From assembly GCF_025950235.1 (NCBI RefSeq), contig NZ_JAPDDT010000004.1, positions 434,001 to 498,000 on the forward strand: DNA of 64,000 nucleotides, written 5' to 3'. The notes beneath the pieces were generated by a model. It did not search any database. It was given only the letters and a program-made list of their open reading frames with translations, and had not been told where the DNA came from. The position numbers were made by a program, and so were the translations under genes. Below, piece after piece: positions 32,204-41,573 of this stretch. The first letter of the stretch is position 1, and every line of letters begins with the position of its first letter. This DNA is from Luteolibacter arcticus. Lineage in GTDB: Bacteria > Verrucomicrobiota > Verrucomicrobiia > Verrucomicrobiales > Akkermansiaceae.

Positions 32204-33805
32204 TCAGGAGTTCTCCCGATAGACGAAGCGGCTGAAATCGGCCTGCCGCTTTTGTCCGCTGATGTCCTGGCAGCACATGCCGACGAAAGCCCCGGTAAAG
32301 CCGAGGTGGCTGTAATCGTCGGAAAGGATCGCGCCATTCAAGACAGGACCAATCTTCCGCCAATCGCCGCCGGCAATGGCGAACTCAAACTGGAGCGCGG
32401 CACCTTTCAAGGTAAGTCGCATGCCAATCCCTCCGGTCGCTGGCACCGGCACGTCGTCCAGCAAAACCTCGCAACTCTCCGCTGCGTCGGTGACAATGAT
32501 ATTGAGGTTGCGGCCGAGCGTCTCATCGTGGCTCAGGCGGAGATAGCAATGATTCTCGGTATCGTACCAGGCGATGAGACCGGCCATCTGCTGAAAAGTC
32601 TCCGGTTGGAATTCGACGGAAGTCTCCACACTGATGTCGAAGGACTGGACGCGCCGTGCGAGGAGGCTCTGGCGGAAGCTGCTGATCGTCGGTTCCATCC
32701 CCTTGAGCCGCAGGTAGCCCGGGCGTTCTGTTAGACTGAGCCAGTCTTCGCTTACCGGCCGACGCAGGCTTTGGAAATTGAGATTGAGCTCCGGCGAGTC
32801 GAAATTGCCATCCCAAGTGGCTTCAGGGAAGGGAGCCTCAGGAAGTCCCGCGGGGCCCTTGGTAGTGACGCTCGGAATCATGCCGCCTTGTTCGAGATAG
32901 AGCCAGTCATCCGCCCCCCAGATGCATTTCTGGATCGCAGTCTCGCGGCCGAGTGTGCAATGCCTGCCATCAATGGGACGGCCGCACAGATGGGCGAGAT
33001 ACCACTCGCCCATATGCGTTTCGACCAGCGACGCGTGGCCGGCCTTCTGCAATTCCGCCTCAAGGCAGCCATACGTGCTGAGCAGATGTTTCTGCGGATG
33101 CAGCTCGTAGGGGCCGTCAATAGCGCGCGAGCGGGCGAGGGTCGCGGCGTGGGCATACACGGTCCCACCCTCGGCCGTAAGCAGGTAGTACCAGCCGTTT
33201 CGCTTGTAGAGATGCGGACCTTCCACCAGACCACGCTCCGTCCCTTTGAAGATCTTCTTCACCGGACCGATGAGCGTCCGCGATTCCGAACAGAACTCCT
33301 GGAGCAGGATGCCTGAGAAGCGGTTGTTCTGCTTGCGGTGATCCCACTCCATGTTGAGGTACCACTTGCGTCCATCGTCGTCATGAAAGAGCGAGGGATC
33401 AAAGCCACTGCTGTTCAGGAACACCGGCTCGGACCATGGTCCCTCGATCGCCCTCGCGGTGACGAGGTAGTTGTAGGCGATCTTATAGGGCTCCCGCTTC
33501 CAGTACTTCACGTCGGTGTAGATCAGGTAAAACACGCCGTCCGAGTAGGACAGGCACGGTGCCCAGATGCCACCGGAGTCGGGGTTCCCCGTCATATCGA
33601 GCTGACTGGCGCGGTCGAGCGGACGCGTCAACAAGCGCCAATTCACGAGATCACGCGAGTGATGAATCTGCACCCCGGGAAACCACTCGAAGGTCGAAGT
33701 CGCGAGATAGAAGTCGTCGCCCACCCGCAGGATCGAGGGATCGGGATTGAAGCCCTTCAGCACAGGATTGCGGATGACTGTGGCGGATGCAAGCGGCGCG
33801 GTCAT
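32204..33805 (-). CDS. GH43 beta-xylosidase / arabinofuranosidase
   Basis: The 533-residue protein lacks a signal peptide, so it probably acts in the cytoplasm on imported xylo-oligosaccharides. The five-bladed propeller carries catalytic base Asp22 (GFNPDPSIL), pKa-modulating Asp136 (SSGFDPSLF) and acid Glu195 (LVEGPHLYKRNGWYYL). The C-terminal beta-sandwich (about 325-530) is the GH43 C2 domain seen in xylan 1,4-beta-xylosidases. It is transcribed alone or as the last gene downstream of the LacI regulator gene (42-bp gap), and a LacI-type site lies 8-20 bp before its start. Xylosidase is the most likely activity; arabinofuranosidase is possible. Confidence 0.92.
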   Translation of the reverse strand: MTAPLASATVIRNPVLKGFNPDPSILRVGDDFYLATSTFEWFPGVQIHHSRDLVNWRLLTRPLDRASQLDMTGNPDSGGIWAPCLSYSDGVFYLIYTDVKYWKREPYKIAYNYLVTARAIEGPWSEPVFLNSSGFDPSLFHDDDGRKWYLNMEWDHRKQNNRFSGILLQEFCSESRTLIGPVKKIFKGTERGLVEGPHLYKRNGWYYLLTAEGGTVYAHAATLARSRAIDGPYELHPQKHLLSTYGCLEAELQKAGHASLVETHMGEWYLAHLCGRPIDGRHCTLGRETAIQKCIWGADDWLYLEQGGMIPSVTTKGPAGLPEAPFPEATWDGNFDSPELNLNFQSLRRPVSEDWLSLTERPGYLRLKGMEPTISSFRQSLLARRVQSFDISVETSVEFQPETFQQMAGLIAWYDTENHCYLRLSHDETLGRNLNIIVTDAAESCEVLLDDVPVPATGGIGMRLTLKGAALQFEFAIAGGDWRKIGPVLNGAILSDDYSHLGFTGAFVGMCCQDISGQKRQADFSRFVYRENS

Positions 33806-33812
33806 GGGAATG

Positions 33813-33825
33813 AAACGTTTTATTA
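33813..33825 (-). promoter_or_regulatory. Predicted LacI operator upstream of GH43 gene
   Basis: AAACGTTT (33813-33820) is palindromic, and on the minus strand TAATAAAACG (33825-33816) repeats the sequence at 31912-31921. The site is 8-20 bp before the GH43 start codon, positioned to block transcription or initiation. It lies between the lacI-type gene and GH43. Confidence 0.55.
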
Positions 33826-33847
33826 GAAGACCAAAAAAGAGATGAAT

Positions 33848-34891
33848 TCAAGTCGTCTGTCCGACGATCAGGGTGGGGCGATAGGCAACGGACGGAATCG
33901 CCGTCTCCGCCCCCCCCTTCGAGAGCTCGAATGCCATCCCCGCCGCTCTCTTCCCCATCTCGTATGAGGGAATCTGCATTGTGGTAAGTCGCCGCCACGC
34001 AGACAGCGAGGCATAGTCGCCATTGAAGCTGGCTATCGCCAGCGACCTCGGAACCCGCACACCCCGATCGTAGGCGGTGCGACCGACGAGGTTGGCGAGG
34101 TCATCGTCATAAGCGATCACCGCATCATGCTGGCGGATCATTTTCCAGTCGGCGGCGGACAATTCGACATCGAGACCGACCACGCCCTTGGTGGTGACCG
34201 TGTGGCACGACACTGGCAGCTTCGCCCTGCGCATGGCCTTGCGGTATCCAGACTCCCGGTCGGAGGCGCTGTGGTGCATCTTCTTCACCGGCGGATCGCC
34301 TTCGGTGTGACGGTGGAGGAACCCGATGCGCTGGTAGCCCTTTTCAATGAGATGGCGGGTCAACTCCCCGGCTGCCCACTCGTCGTCCACATAGACCGAA
34401 TTCGTCTCGTGGCGGTCATTGAGGAAAACCAGCGGCAGCCGCGAGAGCTGCACCCGATCATAGATCTGGCGGGCCAGGTCGCTATAGCTCTCGATGACCA
34501 GCGCATCCAGGTTGCGCTCACTGAAGACTGCCGGCATTGCCTTGGTGATGTCGTCAACGTCTGCCGGCAGCCGGATCAGCGTGATGCGCGACCCATGACC
34601 CTCAGCGATGTCGTGAACACCCGCGAGGTAGCCCGTCGGGGAATTCACGAAAAGACCGGTCTTCGCGGTGAAATAGCCGATGGTGTCGAAGCTATTGGAG
34701 CGGATCGACCGGGCACCGGCATGCGGTTGGTAATTGAGTTCGCTGGCGACCCGTTTTACCCGCTCGATGGTCTCGGCTTGGAGCTTGATGTTGGAATTAG
34801 GGTGCGGTCGCAGCGCCTGCGACACCGCGGCCGTGCTCAGGCCGGCGGAGAGGGCAATGTCCTTGATCGTTGCTCTTCGGGATGGGATCAT
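33848..34891 (-). CDS. LacI-family transcriptional regulator
   Basis: This 347-residue regulator has an N-terminal helix-turn-helix (ATIKDIALSAGLSTAAVSQAL, about 7-27, then the hinge-like ELNYQPHAGARSI) and a periplasmic-binding-protein-like effector domain of two Rossmann lobes (IGYFTAKTGLF, VIAYDDDLANLVG, VPRSLAIASFNGDY). It most likely represses xylan genes until a xylo-oligosaccharide or related sugar binds. It lies between the GH43 gene and the GPH transporter gene, all on the minus strand. CG-centred AT-rich palindromes around the locus fit LacI-family operators. The assignment of those sites to this protein is inference. Confidence 0.93.
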   Translation of the reverse strand: MIPSRRATIKDIALSAGLSTAAVSQALRPHPNSNIKLQAETIERVKRVASELNYQPHAGARSIRSNSFDTIGYFTAKTGLFVNSPTGYLAGVHDIAEGHGSRITLIRLPADVDDITKAMPAVFSERNLDALVIESYSDLARQIYDRVQLSRLPLVFLNDRHETNSVYVDDEWAAGELTRHLIEKGYQRIGFLHRHTEGDPPVKKMHHSASDRESGYRKAMRRAKLPVSCHTVTTKGVVGLDVELSAADWKMIRQHDAVIAYDDDLANLVGRTAYDRGVRVPRSLAIASFNGDYASLSAWRRLTTMQIPSYEMGKRAAGMAFELSKGGAETAIPSVAYRPTLIVGQTT

Positions 34892-34936
34892 GGGCGTTTT
34901 CCAACGATGCTAGGGCTACCCCATTGATGCTTATGA

Positions 34937-34944
34937 AATCGATT
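34937..34944. promoter_or_regulatory. Possible LacI autoregulatory site (AATCGATT)
   Basis: An 8-bp CG-centred palindrome, with flanks GA...CG, lies 46-53 bp upstream of the lacI-type gene. It resembles the general form of the other operators but lacks their TTAAT half-sites, so support is weak. Confidence 0.3.
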
Positions 34945-34966
34945 CGGTGCAAGCTGCAAACCCCCA

Positions 34967-36487
34967 TCAGGCCAAGGTCGCCTCCCTTGTCGCGAGGGCC
35001 CGTCGGCGCGCGAGTTCATCAGCCATCTCGATGGTGGCGTTCTTGTTAAGCTTATACCGCGCTAATAACACCGTGCAGGCTGCGAACATCAGCCCCACGA
35101 TGATGGAGACGCTGAAACGATAGCCGCCCACCGCCTCGGAGGCACCGGGAAACTTCGTGTCATAGTTGAACAGCCCGGCCATGACCCACAGGAAGGACGC
35201 CTGCCCGAAGGCAAGGCCTGCCTTCAGGCAGAAGCCGATGGTCGCGAAGACGGTACCAGTAAAACGGCGGCCCGTGGTCAATTCAGAGTAGTCCGCTACA
35301 TCCGCGAACATCGCCCACACCAGCGGAACCGTCGGGGCATACACGACCGAAGTAAGGATCGTAAGGGCGATCATGCCGCCGATATCAGCCGGCCTTAGCA
35401 GATAGAAGGCGAACGCACAGACCGTCGAGAGGCCGAACCCCGTGACGGCCACCGCTTTCTTTCCGAAACGGCTGGCAAAGGATGCGGACAACATGATTAC
35501 CAGGATGGTTGTCGCAGTGCCAGCCATGTTGATGATGCTGTTGAAGACATCCGCCACATTCGATGCGGCGAGATCGTCGCGCGCACCGTGGACGATGTAG
35601 CCAAGCCACTCCATCAGCCCGCCGGGCTTTGATTGGCCAGGAGCGAGGGGTCCCGCCGTGAGACCGATCTTTTCGAGGAAATCATACATCGCCCCACGGT
35701 CCGCGTACTGGTGGTAGTAGTTGTAGTTCGCCCCCCCGCGGAACGAAAGGATGGCAAAATGGATAAGCGTCATGGACGCCATGACTTTCCACGGGCTATT
35801 CTTCAGAAGGTCTTTGAAGTCCTGCTTCGGCGGGGCGTGCGACTCGCTCACCGGCCGGATGCGCTCGCGGGTCGTGAAAAATGTCACGAGGAACAGCACA
35901 AGGCAGAGCACCGCCCAGATCGTCATCGTCATCTGCCAGCCATGCGCGCGGTCATGGCCTTCCGAAAACTTCGCAACCAGCGGCAGGGTAAAGCCGCCGA
36001 CGATGAATTGCGCGATGTTGACCGCGACGAAGCGGTAGGAGTTGAGCTTCGCCCGCTCGTTGAGATCCGCCGTCATCACCCCGCCCAGCGCCGAGTAGGG
36101 CATGTTGTTCATCGAGTAGAGGGTCATCAGCATCGTGTTGGTGATCGCGGCGTAAGCGATCAGCGAAGCCGTGCTCCAGCCCTTCGGCGTGGTATACGCG
36201 AGGACCATCACCACCGACCACGGCACCGCGGTCCAAAGGATCCATGGCCGGAATTTCCCCCAGCGAGTGTTCGTGCGATCCGCCCAGATGCCCATGATGG
36301 GATCGAAGATGGCGTCCCACAGTTTCGGCCACAGCAAGATAGCGGCAGCGACGCTCGCGGTAAGACCGAAGGTGTCCGTGTAGAAGTTCGTCTGGAACAG
36401 AATCATCGTCATGAAGACGAAGTTCGCCGCGGCATCGGCGCCGCTGTAGCCGATCTTCTCGGTGACGGTGAGCTTGGACGGGTTCAT
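34967..36487 (-). CDS. GPH/MFS-family sugar:cation symporter
   Basis: The 506-residue protein has twelve hydrophobic segments. The N-terminal EKIGYSGADAAANFVF, FDPIMGIWADRTNTRWGKFRPWIL and central helices are characteristic of the glycoside-pentoside-hexuronide family (XynB, XylP and MelB relatives), which imports glycosides such as xylosides with Na+ or H+. It should bring xylo-oligosaccharides or xylose across the inner membrane for the cytoplasmic GH43 enzyme. It lies 75 bp upstream of the lacI-type gene in the same direction. A 14-bp inverted repeat occurs 58-72 bp before its start. Possibly co-transcribed with lacI and GH43. Confidence 0.92.
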   Translation of the reverse strand: MNPSKLTVTEKIGYSGADAAANFVFMTMILFQTNFYTDTFGLTASVAAAILLWPKLWDAIFDPIMGIWADRTNTRWGKFRPWILWTAVPWSVVMVLAYTTPKGWSTASLIAYAAITNTMLMTLYSMNNMPYSALGGVMTADLNERAKLNSYRFVAVNIAQFIVGGFTLPLVAKFSEGHDRAHGWQMTMTIWAVLCLVLFLVTFFTTRERIRPVSESHAPPKQDFKDLLKNSPWKVMASMTLIHFAILSFRGGANYNYYHQYADRGAMYDFLEKIGLTAGPLAPGQSKPGGLMEWLGYIVHGARDDLAASNVADVFNSIINMAGTATTILVIMLSASFASRFGKKAVAVTGFGLSTVCAFAFYLLRPADIGGMIALTILTSVVYAPTVPLVWAMFADVADYSELTTGRRFTGTVFATIGFCLKAGLAFGQASFLWVMAGLFNYDTKFPGASEAVGGYRFSVSIIVGLMFAACTVLLARYKLNKNATIEMADELARRRALATREATLA

Positions 36488-36545
36488 GTCAGGTCGTGCC
36501 GATGCGGCGTGCTTGGGGCGCAGGTCAAGGTGAGGGACGAAACCA

Positions 36546-36559
36546 GTTTCCGTGGAAAC
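36546..36559. promoter_or_regulatory. Inverted repeat GTTTCCGTGGAAAC upstream of transporter
   Basis: The two 6-bp arms GTTTCC/GGAAAC are separated by GT. The site is 58-72 bp upstream of the transporter start. The regulator is unknown: it could be a diverged LacI-type site or another factor's operator. Confidence 0.4.
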
Positions 36560-36604
36560 GACATGAGGCGCAATCGTGGGCGATGGAATGAATGCGAGAA
36601 GAAT

Positions 36605-39600
36605 TCAGCGGCTCAGTTCCGCGGCGGTCCAAGGCGTGGTGCGGTCCTTGTGGCGCTCCCGGATCTCCTTTACCTGCACCGGCGTGACCGGTGATGCATC
36701 GTTCGACCAACTCTGCCGCACGTAGGTCAAGACATCGGAGACCTTCTGGTCATCAAGGTCCACATGAGCCGGCATCACCGCGTTGTAGTCCTTCCCCGCA
36801 ACCTTGACCGGCCCCTGAAGGCCGCCAGTGACAATGCGGATCGGCACGCTCGGATCACCCGTCGCCCAGTCGGAACCATCAAGCGGCGGGAATGCGCCGT
36901 CCAGTCCCGCGCCGGTCGGCTGGTGGCAAGCGATGCAGGTCAGCCCGTAGATCTCGGCACCGCGCTTGTGGACTTCAGGATCGGGCGCGAATTTCTTCGC
37001 CGTAGCCGAAGCCGCCGGGTTGGCCGCCTTTGCCGCAAGCTCCGCGAGCAGGCCTTTCGCCCCGCTGGCACCGGGAATCTCGGTGAGGGATATGTCGTCG
37101 AAGATCACCGTGCCGGTCGCGCCACCGAAGGCACCGATCAGGCAATGCACCAGCAGGCGGCTACGGTCGCCGGTATCGAGTTCCGTGGAGAGCTGCGTCC
37201 ACTCGGAGTCCCCCTTGACGTTGCCGGACCGCTCCCCCCCTTCGCAGAAAAGCATCGCGCCGAGCCCATCGCCAACTGGCTGGAGGCCCACCGCTTTCGC
37301 CCATACCGACAGGCGGTAGCGCGTGGCCGGCTTGACCCGCAGGTTGACGACCGCTCCGCCATCGACCGCCTTGGCAGTGGACGATAGCGCAAGACCCGGC
37401 GTGCCATTCCGACCGTCCGCGGTGGTGCTCACGTCGAAAGGCGTACCATCGCCATAGACGCGGACTTCATTCCAACCGGTCGGCTTGCCATCGACCACCT
37501 CGTTGAAGCCGGGGTTGGGCATCTGGTTCGGCATCTCCAGTTTCTCAATCACCTCACCGGTGTATCCCGCAGCCTTGGCGGCAGCAGTCACACTGGCGGC
37601 ATGGCGATGCGCCGCGATGAGCCAGGCGTCTTTGAGAGTGACCTCCTCAGTAATGCGCGACTCTTCCTTGGTGATCAGATTGAAGAGCGCCTTGCCGAGC
37701 TCCACATCCTCCGGAAGCCGGGAAAGCGACACCAGCGCATCTGCCAGTTCGCGGTCATCGGCGACCGTGAAGGCACCCTCGGCGATGTAGGCCTCCTTGA
37801 GCTGTTGGGGCGTCGCCACCTTGATACCGGCGCGCTGGATCGCACGGACCTTCGACTTGAGCGCGGTGCTCGCGGTGTCCTCGTTCATCGCGCCAAGTCC
37901 TGCCAAGGCATACACCGCATGCGCCGAACCCCTGGTGCCGGCGGCGGCGAGAGAGCCAAGCTTCTCCGCGAGCTGCTTGTTGCCGCTCTCGATGATCAGT
38001 CGTTGCGCGTGCAGCCGCCAGAGCAAGTTCGGGTGATCCAGCGCGGCGATCAAGGTCTCCGGCTTCGCGGGATCGAGGCCCGGAGTCGCGTCGTCCGGCG
38101 AACCCTTCGGATAGATCCGGTAGATACGGCCATACTGGGTGTCGCGCAGCGGCGTCTCGTAGGCGTTGCCCTTGCCGTTCTTCGCATCGAGGCCGGCGGA
38201 CCGCTTGTTAGGCGTCGGGTTATGCTGGATGATCAGGTTGTACCAATCGCAGATCCACATCGCGCCATCCGGCCCGACTTCGGCGCAGACCGGGCCGGAC
38301 CAGGCATCCGCGCTGTTGTAGAGGTTGTTGAAGCGCTGCACCGCCTTGTAGCCGGAACCCTGGCGAGTGATGTCAAAGGTGCCCACGAGCTTGCCGGTGG
38401 CTTCCGTGACGAAGGCGGCCTTCTCGCGCCACTCCGCAGGAAAGCGCTCCGCCGTGTAGAAGGCGTGGCCGGCCCCCGCGGTGTACTTCTCATGCTGGTC
38501 CACCTGGCGGATGTCGGTGGAGCTGGGATTGAAAATCGGATTGTCATCGGCGCGAGGCGTCCGCGGCGCGCGACGACCGATCGACTCGTAGGCCGCCTGC
38601 GCATGGGTCGGATAGAAGGACGGGTTGCCGTTCGCGGTGGACCCCATGACATCGAAGTCCGAGGTGGTCCCCAGACCCCAGGTGTTGTTGGTCGTCGGCT
38701 GGAGGTATTCGAGCTCGGAGGCGTCGGGCTTGAAGCGGAAAATCCCCTGCGTGAACTGCTGTTGCTTCCCTCCCACGTAGCCGCGGAAGCCGGAGTAACC
38801 CACGGTCGCGTAGATCCAGCCGTCGTGTCCGTAGCGCAGGTTCGAGACACCGGCGTGGGTGTCGCCCATGCTGAAGCCGGTGAAGAGCACCTTGCGGACG
38901 TCGGACTTGTCGTCCCCGTCGGTGTCCTGCAGGAAAAGCATGTCGGTGCCGTTGGTGCAGATCATGCCGCCGTTGGCGAAGACCAGCGAGGTCGGGATCG
39001 AAAGCTTGTCGGCGAAGGTGGTAAACTTGTCGGCCCGCCCGTCCTTGTCGGTGTCATCGCAGATGATGATCTTGTCATTGCCCAGGTTGCCGGAGTGCAG
39101 GTTGTTAGGGTAATCCACCGTCTGGATGACAAAGGCGCGGCCCCGGTGGTCCCAATTTACGAAGATCGGGTTCACGATGTCCGGCTCGCTGGCGAACAGC
39201 GACAGCTCGAAGCCCGCGGGCACCTGGGCCAGCTTCATCGAATCCTCAGCGGACAGGGGCTTCTGCGCCTTGGTGATGAGCTCGCGCTTCACGTAGCCGG
39301 GCAGCTCCACCTCCTGTTGCTCCAGCACCGGCAACTCCAGCGCTGCAAGCTTCGCCTGCTTCTCCGGACCCACGCTCCACAAGATCGCCCGCTTGATCAG
39401 ATCACGGAATGCGGGCTGGTCCCACACCCGGTGGTCATGCCCCGCCGCCGTGTAAAAGATGCGGCCTTTCCCTTGTTCTCGCACCCACGTCCACGGCTCT
39501 TGATCGCGCTTCTCCAGAATCACCCGGTCTTCGCTCTGGGTGTCGTGCACATACGTTTCATCCCATGCCTCGAAGCCGCCGTAACTGCGCATGATGGGAT

Positions 39601-40078
39601 GCTCCGGATTGACGTTGGTCGCCTTGAAGACTCCCGCCGTGTGGCCCTTGAAGCGACCGCCGACCAGCTTGATGAACTCCGGGGACTTACCGTAGCAGGC
39701 AGAGGCACAATGAATCGGCAGGAAGGCGCCGCCATTCTCCACATAGGCTGTTAGAGAGCTGAGCTGTGCGGTAGGCATCGGTCCGTTTTGCTCCCAGTTG
39801 CCATACATCAGCACGGCGTCGTACTTGGCGAGCGTGCTAGGGCTGAGCGCTTCGGCAGGGTTCTCCGAGTAGGTGAAATCAATTCCCTCCGTGCCGAGGT
39901 TGCGCTTGATCGCCCGGTAGCGGGTCACCGGGTCGTGGCCGGGGCCATTGGCCGTGGGCGCTCCGAAGAAGAGGACCTCCAGCCGCCGTGCCTCCGGCTT
40001 CGGCGCGATCAGGGGCTTGGCCAGGACCGCACCGAGGGCGGCCAGCGGCAGGAGGAGCGTCAGGCGGATGGCATGCAT
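36605..40078 (-). CDS. ThuA-domain / PVC-type heme-binding CxxCH fusion protein
   Basis: The 1157-residue secreted protein has a signal peptide (LTLLLPLAALGAVLA). Residues about 30-250 form a ThuA-like (class-I-glutamine-amidotransferase-fold) domain (LPIHCASACYGKSPEF). A six-bladed PVC-type membrane-bound dehydrogenase-like propeller spans about 270-720 (GFELSLFASEPDIVNP). A helical repeat segment, a CBM-like sandwich (about 895-1050, NPGFNEVVDGKPTGWN) and a cytochrome c domain with GLTCIACHQ (CxxCH, about 1085) follow. Such fusions are typical of Planctomycetes and Verrucomicrobia and are thought to oxidise sugars in the periplasm, though biochemistry is sparse. Divergently placed with the Gfo/Idh/MocA gene across a shared LacI-type operator, it is probably part of the same regulon. 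Confidence 0.9.
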   Translation of the reverse strand: MHAIRLTLLLPLAALGAVLAKPLIAPKPEARRLEVLFFGAPTANGPGHDPVTRYRAIKRNLGTEGIDFTYSENPAEALSPSTLAKYDAVLMYGNWEQNGPMPTAQLSSLTAYVENGGAFLPIHCASACYGKSPEFIKLVGGRFKGHTAGVFKATNVNPEHPIMRSYGGFEAWDETYVHDTQSEDRVILEKRDQEPWTWVREQGKGRIFYTAAGHDHRVWDQPAFRDLIKRAILWSVGPEKQAKLAALELPVLEQQEVELPGYVKRELITKAQKPLSAEDSMKLAQVPAGFELSLFASEPDIVNPIFVNWDHRGRAFVIQTVDYPNNLHSGNLGNDKIIICDDTDKDGRADKFTTFADKLSIPTSLVFANGGMICTNGTDMLFLQDTDGDDKSDVRKVLFTGFSMGDTHAGVSNLRYGHDGWIYATVGYSGFRGYVGGKQQQFTQGIFRFKPDASELEYLQPTTNNTWGLGTTSDFDVMGSTANGNPSFYPTHAQAAYESIGRRAPRTPRADDNPIFNPSSTDIRQVDQHEKYTAGAGHAFYTAERFPAEWREKAAFVTEATGKLVGTFDITRQGSGYKAVQRFNNLYNSADAWSGPVCAEVGPDGAMWICDWYNLIIQHNPTPNKRSAGLDAKNGKGNAYETPLRDTQYGRIYRIYPKGSPDDATPGLDPAKPETLIAALDHPNLLWRLHAQRLIIESGNKQLAEKLGSLAAAGTRGSAHAVYALAGLGAMNEDTASTALKSKVRAIQRAGIKVATPQQLKEAYIAEGAFTVADDRELADALVSLSRLPEDVELGKALFNLITKEESRITEEVTLKDAWLIAAHRHAASVTAAAKAAGYTGEVIEKLEMPNQMPNPGFNEVVDGKPTGWNEVRVYGDGTPFDVSTTADGRNGTPGLALSSTAKAVDGGAVVNLRVKPATRYRLSVWAKAVGLQPVGDGLGAMLFCEGGERSGNVKGDSEWTQLSTELDTGDRSRLLVHCLIGAFGGATGTVIFDDISLTEIPGASGAKGLLAELAAKAANPAASATAKKFAPDPEVHKRGAEIYGLTCIACHQPTGAGLDGAFPPLDGSDWATGDPSVPIRIVTGGLQGPVKVAGKDYNAVMPAHVDLDDQKVSDVLTYVRQSWSNDASPVTPVQVKEIRERHKDRTTPWTAAELSR

Positions 40079-40175
40079 GGTTTTTCGGGACGGCAGGGGT
40101 TCTCCCTCACGTGACGGAACGCGAGCTTGGGCAGGCAAGTTGCTGCCCGCACGCAATGACAAATGCAAGCCTCAA

Positions 40176-40189
40176 ATTAATCGGTTAAT
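40176..40189. promoter_or_regulatory. Predicted LacI operator (ATTAATCGGTTAAT), second copy
   Basis: The 14-mer is identical to 21991-22004 and the match extends two more T bases to the right. It lies 98 bp upstream of the ThuA/heme gene and 69 bp upstream of the divergent oxidoreductase gene, so one bound repressor could control both. Confidence 0.62.
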
Positions 40190-40257
40190 TTTCACTCGTC
40201 ATCCGCCGGTGCCCCGGCTATTTCCCGCCAAGACCAAGAATCCAGGATCGCACCTCC

Positions 40258-41541
40258 ATGACCACGCTTCGCCGACGCAGTTTCATTGGCACCGCCGCCG
40301 CCGCGGCTGCCTTCACCACCCTCCGGTCCCGCGCGCAAGAGGATCCCGGCCCGCCCATCAGGCTCGGCCTCATCGGCTGCGGCTGGTGGGGAATGGTCGA
40401 TGTGAAGGCCACATTCAAGGCCGGCGGCGTACAAGTCGTGGCGATTTGTGACGTGGACAGCGAGCACCTCGCCAAGGCTGCGGATGAAATCGAAAAGCTC
40501 CAGGGCAGCCGCCCGAAGACCTTCAAGGAATACCCCGCCCTGCTCGCCGAGGAAAACCTGCAGGCCGTGATCATCGCCACTCCGCCGCAGTGGCATGCCC
40601 TGCCCTTCATCGCTGCCTGTGAGAAAGGCCTGGCGATCTACTGCGAGAAGCCCCTCGCCTATGACATCCGCGAAGGCCGCGCGATGGTCGATGCCTCCAG
40701 GAAAGCGGGCAATATCGTGCAGATCGGCTTCCAACGCCGTCACGCAAGCGGCTTCGTGGAGGCGCGCAAATACATCCAGGAGGGCAAGGCCGGCCGCATC
40801 CTCTCCGCCGAAGCGCAGATCCACTACACCGCGCCGACACCCGATCCCACGGCCACCGACCCGCCCGCCTCGCTCGATTGGGACCAGTGGTGCGGACCCG
40901 CCCCGCTCATCCCCTACAGCGCGGCCGTCGGCCACATGAACTGGCGGCTCGAGAAGACCACCGGCCACGGCCACCTCGTCGATTGGGGTGCACATCTCAT
41001 CGACAGTGCGCGCTGGATCCTCGGCGCGGGCGCACCGCTGTCCGTCGCCGCCGCAGGGGGCTTGTATCACCTGAAGGGCAAGATCACCACGCCGGACGTC
41101 CTGACGGTGCACTTCGAGTTCGAGGACTTCCCGCTCACCTGGCGTCATCGCATCTGGGGAGCACAGGACATGAACCCGGAGACTTCCAACGGCATCTTCC
41201 TCTACGGCGAGAAGGAGACCGTCTTCTGCTCCGATAACAAATGGATCGTCCTTCCCCAAGGCCGCGGCCAACAGCCGAAGGTGAATGAAGTCCGCAACGA
41301 CTCCAGCGCCGAGCACCTCGCCGAGTTCCTGGCAGCCGTGCGCTCGCGCCAGCAACCGTCGTGCACGCCGGAAGAAGGCCACCTTTCCACGACGGCGGTG
41401 AAGCTGGCGATGATCTCCTACGACACCGGCGCGAAGATCACCTGGGACGCGAAAACCGAACAGATCACGGGCAATCCCGAGGCCTCCAAGCTGCTCAAGC
41501 GCGAATACCGCGCACCGTGGAAGCATCCCTTCCCCGGCTGA
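40258..41541 (+). CDS. Gfo/Idh/MocA-family oxidoreductase with Tat-type signal
   Basis: The 427-residue protein starts with a twin-arginine-like leader (LRRRSFIGTAAAAAAFTTL), which suggests export as a folded, cofactor-bound enzyme. The Rossmann motif GLIGCGWWGMVDVKA follows, then the signature EKPLAYD, and a C-terminal alpha/beta dimerisation domain (HGHLVDWGAHLIDSARW, with the usual Asp/His). Members of this family reduce or oxidise sugars and inositols with NAD(P), and Verrucomicrobia and Planctomycetes encode many exported ones. It is divergent from the ThuA/heme gene and shares its operator region, which suggests linked sugar oxidation. The substrate is unknown. Confidence 0.92.
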   Translation: MTTLRRRSFIGTAAAAAAFTTLRSRAQEDPGPPIRLGLIGCGWWGMVDVKATFKAGGVQVVAICDVDSEHLAKAADEIEKLQGSRPKTFKEYPALLAEENLQAVIIATPPQWHALPFIAACEKGLAIYCEKPLAYDIREGRAMVDASRKAGNIVQIGFQRRHASGFVEARKYIQEGKAGRILSAEAQIHYTAPTPDPTATDPPASLDWDQWCGPAPLIPYSAAVGHMNWRLEKTTGHGHLVDWGAHLIDSARWILGAGAPLSVAAAGGLYHLKGKITTPDVLTVHFEFEDFPLTWRHRIWGAQDMNPETSNGIFLYGEKETVFCSDNKWIVLPQGRGQQPKVNEVRNDSSAEHLAEFLAAVRSRQQPSCTPEEGHLSTTAVKLAMISYDTGAKITWDAKTEQITGNPEASKLLKREYRAPWKHPFPG

Positions 41542-41573
41542 CCCCATCGGTCTGCCCGACCCGCGGCGCGGCG

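Noticed and set aside
37601..39754. 717-codon open frame antisense to the ThuA/heme gene
   Set aside because: The minus-strand frame has domain motifs through the entire span; the plus frame has none.
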